Shown here piece after piece: positions 52,459-62,097 of a stretch of DNA of 64,000 bases. The DNA comes from Acidobacteriota bacterium (GTDB taxonomy: Bacteria > Acidobacteriota > Aminicenantia > Aminicenantales > Saccharicenantaceae). The notes beneath the pieces were generated by a model that saw only the letters and a program-made list of their open reading frames with translations, was not told where the DNA came from and did not search any database. The position numbers and the translations under genes were made by a program. The stretch covers positions 152,218 through 216,217 of the forward strand of contig JAQURD010000001.1 of NCBI GenBank assembly GCA_028749115.1. Direction: 5' to 3'. The stretch's first letter is position 1. Each line of letters opens with the position of its first letter.

Positions 52459-54993
52459 TTAAGTCAAGCTAAAATTCTTCATCCGGTGAAATTCCAGATA
52501 ACGATAGATTTCACCAGCTTCAGGCAATATTTTACTTTCCATCACTGCGAAATAGTCAGCTGCTGAAGGAAGCTCACCTCTAATACCAGTTATAGCGGCC
52601 AGCTCGGCTGACCCCAGATAGACCCGGGCTCCATCACCCAGCCGGTTATCAAAATTTCTTGTCGAGGTAGAAATGACAGTACTGGCTGGCCTGACTCTGG
52701 CCTGATTACCCATACAAAGAGAACAACCCGGGATTTCGACCCGGGCTCCTACCTGGGCAAAAGAAGCCAGCAGACCTTCCTTTTTTAACTGCATTTGATC
52801 CATCCTGGTTGGTGGTGTAATCCAGATTCTGGCTGCCGGATAGGCAGCTCCTTCAAAAATACGGGCCGCTGCCCGGAAATGACCGATATTAGTCATACAA
52901 GAGCCAATAAAAACCTCATCTATTTTATCTCCAGCTACCTCTGACAGGTATTTAACATCATCCGGGTCATTGGGGCAGGCCAGAATTGGTTCTTTAATTT
53001 CAGCCAGGTCTATTTCCAGAGTGGCAGCATAAGTGGCCTCAGCATCTCGCTTTAAAAGAACCGGATTCTTTATCCAGTCTTCACAGGCTCTAATTCTTTT
53101 CTCCAGGGTGCCAGCTTCTCGATAACCAGCTTCAATCATTCTTTTCATTAAAGCTATGTTGCTTTTCAAATATTCAATGACTCTGTCTTCCTGGAGTGAA
53201 ATGACAGCGGCGGCGGCTGACCTTTCGGCCGAAGCATCGGTTAGCTCATAGGCTTGCTCAACAGTCAGATCCTCTAGGCCTTCCATTTCGAGCAAGCGGC
53301 CATTGAAAATATTTTTTTTGCCTTTTTTGGCCACAGTTAATAATCCTTTTTTAATGGCAAAATAAGGGATAGCATTAACCACATCCCTGAGCGTAATCCC
53401 CGGATTGAGTTTTCCTGAGAATTTAACCAGTACCGACTCCGGCACATCAAGAGGCATAAAACCCAGAGCGCCAGCAAAAGCTACCAGCCCGGAGCCGGCA
53501 GGAAAACTGAGGCCAACAGGAAAGCGTGTATGCGAATCTCCACCCGTACCAACTGTATCTGGCAGGAGCAAACGGTTAAGCCATGAGTGGATAATACCAT
53601 CGCCAGGTTTCAGGGCAATTCCTTTCCTCTCTATAACAAAGGCGGATAAACTTTGATGCATGTTGACATCAGTTAGCTTGGGATAAGCAGCCGTGTGGCA
53701 AAAAGATTGCATGAAGAGTTCGGTTTGAAACTCCAGGCAGGCCAGTTCTTTAAGCTCGTCGGCTGTCATCGGCCCGGTGGTGTCCTGAGAGCCAACTGTC
53801 GTCATCCTTGGTTCACAGGCTGTCCCGGGCAAGACTCCTTCCAAACCGCAGGCACGCCCTATGATTTTCTGACCAAGCGTGAAATCCTGGCCAGGCTTGA
53901 CTTCCGGGTTTATTACCTTAGTGAAAAATTCCGCCTCACCCTGTCCTAGCTCCTTCCTGGCCCGGCCAGTTAGTTGACGCCCGATAATCAGATTTAGCCT
54001 CCCGCCTGCCCGGAATTCGTCCTTAATGGTCACCGGCTTCCATTCAAATTTACTCAACACTTTTCCGGCTTCATTTTTAATCGTCCCGGTTTCGGTCTCA
54101 ATGACGATGACCTGACCGGTTTTGAGCTCGCCTACTTCAGCTTGAATCGGTAACCCGCCAGAATCTTCAGTCGTGTTGAAAAAGATGGGAGCAATTAACC
54201 CGCCGATAACTACTCCCCCGCGTCTTTTATTTGGAACATAGGGAATATCTTCACCAATGTGCCACATAAGGGAATTGCAAGCAGATTTACGTGAAGAACC
54301 AGTGCCCACGACATCGCCAACGAAAGCGACCTTATATCCTTCTTCTCTGAATTTCCTGATAGTTTCTATTCCTCCCGGAAAGCGTGTCTCACCCATAGTC
54401 ATGGCATGGAGAGGAATATCAGGGCGGCTCCAGGCATATCTGGCAGGAGAAAAATCATCTGTATTTATTTCTCCGTCAACTTTAAAGACTTTTAAGACCA
54501 TTTTTTCAGGAAATGCCGGGCGGGAATGAAACCATTCTGCCCCGGCCCAGGAAGCCAGCACTTTTTTAGCATAAGAACTCGCCTTTTGCCTGGAAATAAT
54601 TTTATCGTAGGCTCCATAAACCAGAATAATTTTCCCCAGGGCTTTAGCTGCTTCTTCCGCCAGTAATTCATCTTGAAGAAAAGCAACCAGAGGTTCAACG
54701 TTATATCCACCAAGCATGGTGCCAAGCAGGAAAACTGCTTGTAGTGGCTTGATAACAGGCGATTGCCTTTTTTTAAGGGCTACTTCTTCCAGCCAGCTGG
54801 CTTTGATTCTGGCGGCAGGATCAACTCCCGGCGAAACTCTCTGCTCCAAAAGATAGACTAGCTCCTTTTCCCGGCCAGCCGGAGGATTTTCCAGCAACTG
54901 GCATAACTCACTTGTTTCTTCTGTAGTTAGAGGCAGAGGCGGTAAGCCCGTCTTTTTCCTTTCTTCGGCTTTTTGATAATAACCATCCAGCAT
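52459..54993 (-). CDS. acnB: Aconitate hydratase B
   Basis: Citrate-isocitrate isomerase of the TCA cycle (this family may also act on 2-methylaconitate). The HEAT-like N-terminal domain of AcnB is present (YYQKAEERKKTGLPPLPLT at the start), followed by the swivel domain and the catalytic domains. The [4Fe-4S] ligands are in IGSCMTNIGHFR and PGCSLCMGNQ. 844 residues, as expected for AcnB. AGGAG is seven bases before ATG 54993. It diverges from icd-mdh across overlapping promoters. Confidence 0.95.
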   Translation of the reverse strand: MLDGYYQKAEERKKTGLPPLPLTTEETSELCQLLENPPAGREKELVYLLEQRVSPGVDPAARIKASWLEEVALKKRQSPVIKPLQAVFLLGTMLGGYNVEPLVAFLQDELLAEEAAKALGKIILVYGAYDKIISRQKASSYAKKVLASWAGAEWFHSRPAFPEKMVLKVFKVDGEINTDDFSPARYAWSRPDIPLHAMTMGETRFPGGIETIRKFREEGYKVAFVGDVVGTGSSRKSACNSLMWHIGEDIPYVPNKRRGGVVIGGLIAPIFFNTTEDSGGLPIQAEVGELKTGQVIVIETETGTIKNEAGKVLSKFEWKPVTIKDEFRAGGRLNLIIGRQLTGRARKELGQGEAEFFTKVINPEVKPGQDFTLGQKIIGRACGLEGVLPGTACEPRMTTVGSQDTTGPMTADELKELACLEFQTELFMQSFCHTAAYPKLTDVNMHQSLSAFVIERKGIALKPGDGIIHSWLNRLLLPDTVGTGGDSHTRFPVGLSFPAGSGLVAFAGALGFMPLDVPESVLVKFSGKLNPGITLRDVVNAIPYFAIKKGLLTVAKKGKKNIFNGRLLEMEGLEDLTVEQAYELTDASAERSAAAAVISLQEDRVIEYLKSNIALMKRMIEAGYREAGTLEKRIRACEDWIKNPVLLKRDAEATYAATLEIDLAEIKEPILACPNDPDDVKYLSEVAGDKIDEVFIGSCMTNIGHFRAAARIFEGAAYPAARIWITPPTRMDQMQLKKEGLLASFAQVGARVEIPGCSLCMGNQARVRPASTVISTSTRNFDNRLGDGARVYLGSAELAAITGIRGELPSAADYFAVMESKILPEAGEIYRYLEFHRMKNFSLT

Positions 54994-55042
54994 TCAATTA
55001 TCTCCTGAAAATATAAATAACCTTCCGAAACTTTCTTTTTAT

Positions 55043-55071
55043 ATCTTATGAATTCTAAAATATTTTGTCAA
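55043..55071 (-). promoter_or_regulatory. Promoter of acnB
   Basis: On the minus strand TTGACA (perfect -35), 17-base spacer, TAAGAT. It ends about 50 bases before the acnB start. The -35 overlaps that of the opposite icd promoter. Confidence 0.5.
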
Positions 55072-55092
55072 AGACTTCACATCGATTAGAAT
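55065..55092 (+). promoter_or_regulatory. Promoter of icd-mdh
   Basis: TTGTCA, 16-base spacer, TAGAAT. It would give a leader of about 120 bases before ATG 55215. The -35 shares five bases with the acnB -35 in opposite orientation. Confidence 0.35.
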
Positions 55093-55214
55093 AGAAAACC
55101 AGCAGCATATTCTTTGCCATCCAGGTAAAAGCTATGAGTTAGGCAAAAAGTGATTGATTTTATCGGGCTGAAATAATAAAATTTTAAGAATTAATAAAAT
55201 AATCAGGAGGTAAA

Positions 55215-56417
55215 ATGATTAATAAGACTGCTATTCAAAAAGCCCAGGAACACTTTGGCCGGTTGCTGGAGAACCAGATGTTAAGAATGGACAAGCTTAA
55301 GTCTGCACCTGACTGGATTGACTACCGCCAGTTGTCGCCAATCAAGATCGGTATCCTGCCCGGGGATGGCATTGGCCCTTATATCGCTACTGAAGCTGAA
55401 CGTATCCTTCGCTACATGCTAGAGGATGAGCTGAAAAAAGGCAAGGTTAGCCTGGCTACAATTGAAGGCTTAACCATAGAAAACCGGGCAGCTCACAACC
55501 AGGCCATTCCCGATGATGTCCTGGCTGAAATAAAAAAATACCAGGTCACGCTTAAAGGCCCGACCACCACCCCCAGGAAAGGTGATCCCTGGCCAAATAT
55601 TGAAAGTTGTAATGTGGCCATAAGGAAAGAGCTTGACCTATTTGCCAATGTCAGACCGGTCCGAGTTCCCAAACAGGGTATTGACTGGATTTTCTTCAGG
55701 GAAAACACTGAAGATCTTTATGCCCTTGGTCCCTATGGTCTGGATGTAGATGAAGATATTTCTATTGATTTTAAGCTCATCACCAGCCCTGGCTCTGACC
55801 GGATTTGCCGGCTGGCCTTTGAGCATGCCAGAAAAAACAAAAAGAACAGAATCACCTGCGTTACCAAGGCTAATGTAGTTAAAACCACAGATGGGCGTTT
55901 CCTGGAAAACTTCTACCGTATTGCCAAGGAATATCCGGAAATTCAAGCCGATGACTGGTATATTGATATCATGACAGCCAAGCTGGTGGATGAAAAAAGG
56001 CGCCGGGAATTCCAGGTACTGGTTCTGCCCAATCTTTATGGAGACATTTTAACAGATGAGGCAGCTGAATTTCAGGGTGGCGTTGGCACAGCCGGTAGTG
56101 CCAATATTGGAAAACAATATGCCATGTTCGAAGCTATTCATGGTTCAGCTCCCAGGATGGTTAAAGAAGGCCGGGCTCAATATGCCGATCCTTGCAGCAT
56201 GATCAGGGCCGCAGCCATGCTTATCGGGCATCTCGGCTATCAGGATAAGGCCAGTCAGCTTGAGATGGCTCTAGACATTTGCGGGCAATATGAGAAGAAG
56301 CTGGTTATTACCGGAAGACCTAATGGAGCCACTGGTAAAGAATTCACCGATTACCTGATAGATTGGCTAAAAAATCCAAAATTAAAAGCAACCTGGGAAA
56401 ATTACGTTAAGAGCTAA
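55215..56417 (+). CDS. icd: Isocitrate dehydrogenase (isocitrate/isopropylmalate family)
   Basis: Oxidative decarboxylation of isocitrate to 2-oxoglutarate. ILPGDGIGPYIATEAERIL at the N-terminus, then SCNVAIRKELDLFANVRPVR. The S.NV..R pattern in that block is the isocitrate-binding one, not that of isopropylmalate dehydrogenase. FFRENTEDLYAL, LPNLYGDILTDEAAEFQGG and EAIHGSAPRM follow. 400 residues. AGGAGG is four bases before ATG 55215. Co-factor choice (NAD or NADP) is unsure. Its position between acnB and mdh supports the TCA role. Confidence 0.88.
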   Translation: MINKTAIQKAQEHFGRLLENQMLRMDKLKSAPDWIDYRQLSPIKIGILPGDGIGPYIATEAERILRYMLEDELKKGKVSLATIEGLTIENRAAHNQAIPDDVLAEIKKYQVTLKGPTTTPRKGDPWPNIESCNVAIRKELDLFANVRPVRVPKQGIDWIFFRENTEDLYALGPYGLDVDEDISIDFKLITSPGSDRICRLAFEHARKNKKNRITCVTKANVVKTTDGRFLENFYRIAKEYPEIQADDWYIDIMTAKLVDEKRRREFQVLVLPNLYGDILTDEAAEFQGGVGTAGSANIGKQYAMFEAIHGSAPRMVKEGRAQYADPCSMIRAAAMLIGHLGYQDKASQLEMALDICGQYEKKLVITGRPNGATGKEFTDYLIDWLKNPKLKATWENYVKS

Positions 56418-56467
56418 AACAAATTATTAAATAATCTAACAAAAATTATCATTATAAGGAGTCACTC

Positions 56468-57400
56468 ATGAGAAAGAAGATAGCATTAATCGGCGGCGGT
56501 CAAATCGGTCAAATTCTGGCTATGCTGGCTGCCGAAAAAGAGCTGGGTGACATCGTTATTCTGGATGTTCCTCAGTATGCCAATGTGGCCAAAGGCAAGG
56601 CTCTTGATTTAATGGAAATGGCCCCTCATGGCAATTATGATGCCAATATTTCAGGCACCTCGGATTATAAGGACATTGAAGGTGCAGATGTGGTTATTGT
56701 CACGGCCGGCAAGCCGAGAGAAGCTGGCATGACCAGAGAAGATCTCTTGAATGTCAATATAAAGATCATAACTGATGTAGCCAATGGTGTAAAACAAAAT
56801 GCTCCTCATGCTTTTTGTATTATCGTTACTAACCCGCTTGATGCTATGGTCTATGTCTTTCACCAGATAACTGGTTTTCCCAAAAACCAGGTTGTGGGTA
56901 TGGCCGGTACTCTGGATACTGCCCGGTGGAGAGCTTTTATTGCTATGGAACTTGGTGTATCGGTAGCCGATATTTCCGGCACAGTTCTTGGCGGCCATGG
57001 TCCTGACATGGTTCCTCTACCCCGCCTGACAACCGTGGGAGGGGTTCCACTGACTGAGTTAGCTTCGGCCGAACAAATAAACCGGTTAATTGATAGAACC
57101 CGTGAAGCAGGAACTGAAATCGTCAAACTATTTGGCAAGGGTTCAGCTTTCTTCAGCCCAGCCTGGAGTGCTATTGTCATAGCAGAATCTTATCTTAAGG
57201 ACAAACGCCGTGTTCTCCCCTGTGCTGCTCTATGTGAAGGGGAATACGGCGTTAAAGGGCTGTTTATCGGCGTTCCCTGTCTGATTAGTGCTAAGGGTAT
57301 GGAAAAGATATATGAGATTAAGCTGACAGAAGAAGAAAAAGCTCAATTTGCTAAGACTGTCACTTCAGTTAGCAAGACTGTGGCTGAATGCAAAATCTGA
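56468..57400 (+). CDS. mdh: Malate dehydrogenase
   Basis: LDH-like NAD-dependent malate dehydrogenase, 310 residues. GGGQIGQILAMLAAEKEL binds NAD, with an acidic residue (LDV) at the end of beta-2. Substrate arginines are in GKPREAGMTREDLL. The catalytic histidine is in LGGHGPDMVPL. SD AAGGAG is six bases before ATG 56468. It lies 50 bp after icd, in one operon. Confidence 0.95.
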   Translation: MRKKIALIGGGQIGQILAMLAAEKELGDIVILDVPQYANVAKGKALDLMEMAPHGNYDANISGTSDYKDIEGADVVIVTAGKPREAGMTREDLLNVNIKIITDVANGVKQNAPHAFCIIVTNPLDAMVYVFHQITGFPKNQVVGMAGTLDTARWRAFIAMELGVSVADISGTVLGGHGPDMVPLPRLTTVGGVPLTELASAEQINRLIDRTREAGTEIVKLFGKGSAFFSPAWSAIVIAESYLKDKRRVLPCAALCEGEYGVKGLFIGVPCLISAKGMEKIYEIKLTEEEKAQFAKTVTSVSKTVAECKI

Positions 57401-57707
57401 AGTTTTAGGGCTGGCCGGAACTGCCTGCGTGTGAAAAAACTATAAAAAAGACTTAAAAGGCGGAATTAAGAAAGTAGCTTTGCCTTTTTTCTAAGCTCTT
57501 GATAAAGCCATAAAAAGACATAAGATTTAGTCTCCAGCATCTTCTGACCTGTGACCTTGGAATGCCAGTGGACTTTTAACTCAGCAAAAGAGGCACGCTG
57601 AACTAGCTTAGAATCTCCATCGTCCAGAAAACTATATTTCCGACCCTGAATATTGATTAAACTTAATTAATTACTGATTCTAATCTTAAATCTGTCTATT
57701 ATCTTTC
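57401..57707. other. Gap between mdh and the EF-G gene
   Basis: 307 bases between converging genes. Its main content is the start-less minus-strand frame 57466-57666. No clear terminator is seen. Confidence 0.5.
57466..57666 (-). pseudogene. Protein-like open frame without start codon, downstream of the EF-G paralogue
   Basis: 66 codons are open on the minus strand between stops. Reading NIQGRKYSFLDDGDSKLVQR, then ASFAELKVHWHSKVTGQKML, ending YVFLWLYQELRKKAKLLS, it looks like the C-terminal end of a real protein. No ATG/GTG/TTG occurs before an internal methionine near the end; ATC or ATT would be the only in-frame options. It may be a truncated remnant, or a short gene with a rare start. 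Not recognised. Confidence 0.4.
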
Positions 57708-59801
57708 TTATTCTTCTTCTGGTTTTACCCGGCCTTCTTTAACCGCTTCAGCAATTATTTTCTGTTGAAGCTGAACTGGTACTTCTTCATAATGGGAAAA
57801 TTCCATTAAAAATGAACCTCGTCCGCCTGTAATTGAGGTTAAAGTAGGCTCAAAATCTAACATTTCAGACATCGGGACAAGAGCTTTTAAAATTCTCATA
57901 TTCCCTTTTTGCTCCATGCCCTGAACCTTTCCTCTACGCCCGTTAAGGGCACCCATAATATCTCCCATATAAGCCTCTGGCGTATAGATTTCGACATTCA
58001 TAATCGGTTCGAGAATGGTCGGTCTGGCTTCTTTCATCGCCTTTTTAAAGGCCATGGAAGCAGCTATCTTAAAGGCTATATCGGAAGAATCGACTTCATG
58101 GTAGGAACCATCATAGAGTACCACCTTGAAATCAACTACTGGATAGCCAGCCAGCACGCCTTTCTTTCTGGCTTCCTGAATTCCTTTCTCAATCGAGGGA
58201 ATATAATTTTTTGGGATAGCTCCGCCAAAGATTTTATCCTCAAATTCAAAATCTTTACCCCTGGGCATGGCTTCCATTTTAATCTTTACATCGCCATACT
58301 GGCCGCGTCCGCCGGTCTGCTTTTTATATTTACCCTGAACATCTGATCTCCCTTTGATCGTTTCCCGGTAAGGGATCTTTGGCGGCTTGAGTTCGACATC
58401 AACATTGTAACGTTTTTTCAACTTTTCGGTCACAATCCGGACATGCAACTCGCCATTGCCAGAGATCAACAATTGATTGGTTTCTGGATCTCTTTCTATT
58501 CTAATCGTCGGGTCTTCTTCGGTAATGCGGTGCGTAGCTTGAGAAATCTTATCTTCATCTGCCCTGGTTTTTGGCTCAATGGCAAAAGAAATTGAAGGTT
58601 CGGGAAATTTAATCGGCTCAAATTCAATCCCGGTACCTTTGGCACATAAAGTGTCACCAGTCAAGGTGCCCTTAAGTTTGGCAGTAGCGACAATATCACC
58701 AGCTTTGACCAAACCGACAGGAATCTGCTCTTTTCCCTGAAGATAAAATAAGCCGCCTAACTTTTCTTCAATCTCCTTATTGGTATTATAAACGGTAGCA
58801 TCAGAATTGACTTTTCCAGAAAAAATTCTCATCAAGGTAATCCGTCCGGTATAAGGATCAGACAGGGTTTTAAACACCAGCATGGCCAGAGGCCCCTCAG
58901 GTATTAAATCCAATTCCTCTTCCTGGCCTTTGATCCTGGCTTTTATCTTGCCCTTTTCTGCCGGTGAAGGCATCAAATCTATCAGGCCATCAAGAACCAG
59001 TTGAGTTCCAATATTGATCAGAGCAGAAACAGCAAAAATCGGAAAAAGCTGGTGCTGGAAAACGCTTTTTTTCAATCCCTGAATAAGTTCCCCGCTAGCC
59101 AATTCACCCTGCTCGAAATATTTCTCCATTAGCTGTTCATCAGTTTCAGCCACAGTCTCGACGAGTTGGGTAAAACGTTTTTTGGCTTCCGCCTGCATCT
59201 CAGCCGGAATTTCAGTTTCTCTGAACTGGCCGCTTTCATCTTTTTCAAAGATATAGGCCTTCTGCTTCAGGAGATCAATAACGCCAGAGAAATTCTTTTC
59301 TTCGCCAATAGGAATTTGCACCGGAATAGCTTGCCTGCCAAAAAATTGTTGAATCTCTTCGACTGTCCGGTTAAAACTTGAATTTTCACGATCAAGTTTA
59401 TTGATAGCAATTATCCTGGGTAGCTTGAATTCCTCCAGCATCCCCCAGACTTTTTCTGTCCCAACTTCGACTCCGGCTACCCCGCAAACTACCATCAGAG
59501 CTGAATCTACGGCTCTTAAGCTCGACCTGGTATCCCAGAGGAAACTTGAATAGCCTGGAGTATCGACCAGGTTAATTTTATGGTCTTTCCATTCGACAAA
59601 ACAGGGTGTGGAATTGATGGAAATCTTCCTCTCTATCTCTTCCGGATCGTAGTCAGTAACCGTATTGCCCTTATCAACTTTAGTCAGCCGGCTGGTTACT
59701 CCGGCATTAAATAACATGGCTGCCGTCAAAGAAGTCTTGCCGGAAGAGCCATGCCCGATGATGGCTATATTCCTCAACTGTTCTGGGCTATAATCCTTCA
59801 T
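57708..59801 (-). CDS. Elongation factor G paralogue (EF-G-like GTPase)
   Basis: A five-domain EF-G-like translational GTPase of 697 residues from ATG 59801, which has GGAGG seven bases upstream (track start 59837 has none). G1 is GHGSSGKTSL rather than the GHVDAGKTT usual for canonical EF-G, G3 is DTPGYSSF and G4 is NKLD. Domain III-V blocks (ISGNGELHVRIVTEKL, GGRGQYGDVKI, PEAYMGDIMGALNGRRGKVQGM) are intact. It belongs to the second EF-G group found beside a canonical fusA in many bacteria. A role in translocation or ribosome recycling is inference. No rpsL/rpsG/tuf genes are near. Confidence 0.85.
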   Translation of the reverse strand: MKDYSPEQLRNIAIIGHGSSGKTSLTAAMLFNAGVTSRLTKVDKGNTVTDYDPEEIERKISINSTPCFVEWKDHKINLVDTPGYSSFLWDTRSSLRAVDSALMVVCGVAGVEVGTEKVWGMLEEFKLPRIIAINKLDRENSSFNRTVEEIQQFFGRQAIPVQIPIGEEKNFSGVIDLLKQKAYIFEKDESGQFRETEIPAEMQAEAKKRFTQLVETVAETDEQLMEKYFEQGELASGELIQGLKKSVFQHQLFPIFAVSALINIGTQLVLDGLIDLMPSPAEKGKIKARIKGQEEELDLIPEGPLAMLVFKTLSDPYTGRITLMRIFSGKVNSDATVYNTNKEIEEKLGGLFYLQGKEQIPVGLVKAGDIVATAKLKGTLTGDTLCAKGTGIEFEPIKFPEPSISFAIEPKTRADEDKISQATHRITEEDPTIRIERDPETNQLLISGNGELHVRIVTEKLKKRYNVDVELKPPKIPYRETIKGRSDVQGKYKKQTGGRGQYGDVKIKMEAMPRGKDFEFEDKIFGGAIPKNYIPSIEKGIQEARKKGVLAGYPVVDFKVVLYDGSYHEVDSSDIAFKIAASMAFKKAMKEARPTILEPIMNVEIYTPEAYMGDIMGALNGRRGKVQGMEQKGNMRILKALVPMSEMLDFEPTLTSITGGRGSFLMEFSHYEEVPVQLQQKIIAEAVKEGRVKPEEE

Positions 59802-59908
59802 CCTTGTTCCTCCAGTGATTTGCTTTTTCCAGCACAAGAAGCAATTCTTGGCTCTTGAAAGTATATATAATAGTAAAAAAACTGCTTAGACTCAAGGAAA
59901 AGGCACGA

Positions 59909-60832
59909 TTATTTTCCTGAGGCTTCTTCCTCCAGGATTTCCAGGAGTGCTGGAGGCAAAGGACTCTTAAATTCCAGCCATTCTTTCTTTAACGGATGTT
60001 CGAAGGATAAACTGAAGGCATGAAGAAACAGACGGGAAACAGGTTTACGCTTTTTTTCTCCTCCCTGGCCATAACGCCTGTCACCAAGCAGTGGATGACC
60101 AGTAGCAGCCAGATGAACTCTTAACTGATGTGTTCTTCCCGTTAAGGGTTTTAAGGCGAGAAGAGTTGAATGCTTGAATTCTTTCAAAACTTCATACCTG
60201 GTAATAGCTGTCCTGGGTTTTCTGCTGCTGACTGACATCTTTAGCCGCTCGGCCGGATGCCGCCCTACGGGCAGGTCAATTATGCCTTTTTTATTCCTGA
60301 AGCGGCCGGCGGCCAGGCCTAAATAAGTTTTATTAACCGCCCTTTCCTCAAATTGCTGCCTTAACGAATAATAAGCTCTCTCCGTTCTGGCTACCACCAT
60401 CAAGCCAGATGTCTCTTTATCAAGGCGATGAACAATACCCGGCCTCAGAGGAGAGCCAACGTTTTTTATTTCAGGATAAGAAAAAATCAGGCCATTGACC
60501 AGAGTCCCGCAGGAAATGCCTGCTCCCGGATGGACGACCAGCCCGGAAGGTTTGTCCAGAACTAAAATCTCCCTATCCTCATAAATAATAGCCAGCTTTA
60601 TTTCTTGCGGTTCAAGTTCTATCGTGGGAGGCTTATCTTCCAGTGAAATTTCCACCAGGTCGCCAGCTCTGAGTTTCTGGCCAGGTTTTCCGGCCAGGCC
60701 ATTGACCTTCACCTGACCATCTCTGATGGCCTTCTGAATTTTTGCCCGGCTAACTTCCGTAATTTTGTCCCTTAGATAAAGGTCTAACCTTCTAACCTCA
60801 GAAGCGCTAATCTGAAAACTGTGTTTAATCAC
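59909..60832 (-). CDS. RluD-family 23S rRNA pseudouridine synthase
   Basis: S4 RNA-binding domain at residues about 12-70 (LDLYLRDKITEVSRAKIQKAIRDGQVKVNG) and a catalytic domain with HRLDKETSGLMVVARTERAY containing the catalytic aspartate. PLTGRTHQLRVHLAATGHPLLGD closes the family. 307 residues, GTG start overlapping the lgt end by 8 bp with AAGGAAG just upstream. The exact rRNA position (RluD or RluC type) is not clear. It is third in the ileS-lspA-lgt-rlu operon. Confidence 0.9.
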   Translation of the reverse strand: MIKHSFQISASEVRRLDLYLRDKITEVSRAKIQKAIRDGQVKVNGLAGKPGQKLRAGDLVEISLEDKPPTIELEPQEIKLAIIYEDREILVLDKPSGLVVHPGAGISCGTLVNGLIFSYPEIKNVGSPLRPGIVHRLDKETSGLMVVARTERAYYSLRQQFEERAVNKTYLGLAAGRFRNKKGIIDLPVGRHPAERLKMSVSSRKPRTAITRYEVLKEFKHSTLLALKPLTGRTHQLRVHLAATGHPLLGDRRYGQGGEKKRKPVSRLFLHAFSLSFEHPLKKEWLEFKSPLPPALLEILEEEASGK

Positions 60833-61622
60833 TCTTCCTTGGTTTTAGAATAAAATACAGAGCCAGGCCAGCAACCAGACCAATCAAACAATAGAACTGC
60901 GGCATGGATAGACTGACCAGAGCGCTCTCCCCCTGGATGATATATGTTCCTTCTCCATGATCCCCGCGAAAATACTCGGTAAGAAAACGGATGACAGAAT
61001 AATTTATAATGTAAAAACTAAAGACCTGCCCGGAAAATTTTTTCTTTTTAAAGATGATAAAAAGAACTATAAAATTCAAGAAATTAAGGACAGCTTCGTA
61101 AAGCTGGACAGGATGCAAAGGAGTATTTAGAGGAATGCCGGTCAGTTCATGGGCATATTCATTTTTAAAGACTGTTCCCCAGGGCAGTGAGCATTCACGA
61201 CCATAGCAGCAACCAGCAGAAAAACAGCCCAGGCGGCCGAAACCGTGCCCCAGGGCAATGGCCGGAGCAATCAGATCGGCTACCGGCCAGAGCGGTATCC
61301 TTTTCTTTCTAAAGTAAAAGATGGCAAAAATAACGCCAAAAGTTAATCCACCCTGGAAAACGCCTCCTGAACGGGCCAGGCCAACCAGTTCAGAAGGATT
61401 GTTGACATAAAATGAAAAACGGCCAAAAAGAAGAACTAGCTTAGCTCCAATCAGCGAAACCAGAATTATCCAGAAAGCCGCATCCATCAGTTTATTGGGG
61501 TCAAAGCCGGCTTTTTTACCCTGAACATAAACAAACCAGATTGCGGCCGCCACGCCTAAGGCCATAAAAAAGCCATAGGTATGGACAGTCAGTGGTCCGA
61601 GCTTAAGAAGGATTGGATGCAT
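60825..61622 (-). CDS. lgt: Prolipoprotein diacylglyceryl transferase
   Basis: Adds diacylglycerol to the lipobox cysteine. Seven helices, the N-terminal HPILLKLGPLTVHTYGFFMALG block, and the signature GHGFGRLGCFSAGCCYGREC. 265 residues. It overlaps lspA by 20 bp and the pseudouridine synthase by 8 bp. Confidence 0.95.
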   Translation of the reverse strand: MHPILLKLGPLTVHTYGFFMALGVAAAIWFVYVQGKKAGFDPNKLMDAAFWIILVSLIGAKLVLLFGRFSFYVNNPSELVGLARSGGVFQGGLTFGVIFAIFYFRKKRIPLWPVADLIAPAIALGHGFGRLGCFSAGCCYGRECSLPWGTVFKNEYAHELTGIPLNTPLHPVQLYEAVLNFLNFIVLFIIFKKKKFSGQVFSFYIINYSVIRFLTEYFRGDHGEGTYIIQGESALVSLSMPQFYCLIGLVAGLALYFILKPRKSD

Positions 61623-62097
61623 GACCTTTGCTCCTGAACAAATTATAAATCAAGAGTATAACTCCAACCGTAATACAACTATCCGCTAAATTAAAAAATG
61701 GCCAGTGAAAATGTCCCGCATAAAAATCAAGAAAATCAATGACATATCCGCGGAAAATGCGGTCAATAATATTACCCAGAGCTCCACCGATAATCAGAGA
61801 AAGCGACAAGCGAGGAAAAATCATCTCCCGCGGCGTTTTATAAAAATAATAGATGACAATTCCCAGAGCGAACATGGCCCCAAGATTTATCAAAACCCTG
61901 CCCAGAGAGTGCTGGCTATTACCAAGGAATCCAAAAATTGCTCCCCGGTTATGCACTCTGGTTAAATTAAAAAAACCGGGAATAACGGTGACAACCTGAT
62001 AAAGCGAAATAGATCTGGCTACCAGGTACTTGGTCAGTTGATCAACGCCCAACCAGAATAAAATAAACAAAAAATAGAAATAATTTTTAATTTTCAT
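61603..62097 (-). CDS. lspA: Lipoprotein signal peptidase
   Basis: An aspartic membrane peptidase with four helices. Catalytic aspartates are in GGALGNIIDRIFRGYVIDFLD and WPFFNLADSCI. 164 residues. It overlaps ileS by 11 bp, the classic ileS-lspA order, and is next to lgt, so both lipoprotein-maturation steps are co-transcribed. Confidence 0.96.
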   Translation of the reverse strand: MKIKNYFYFLFILFWLGVDQLTKYLVARSISLYQVVTVIPGFFNLTRVHNRGAIFGFLGNSQHSLGRVLINLGAMFALGIVIYYFYKTPREMIFPRLSLSLIIGGALGNIIDRIFRGYVIDFLDFYAGHFHWPFFNLADSCITVGVILLIYNLFRSKGHASNPS

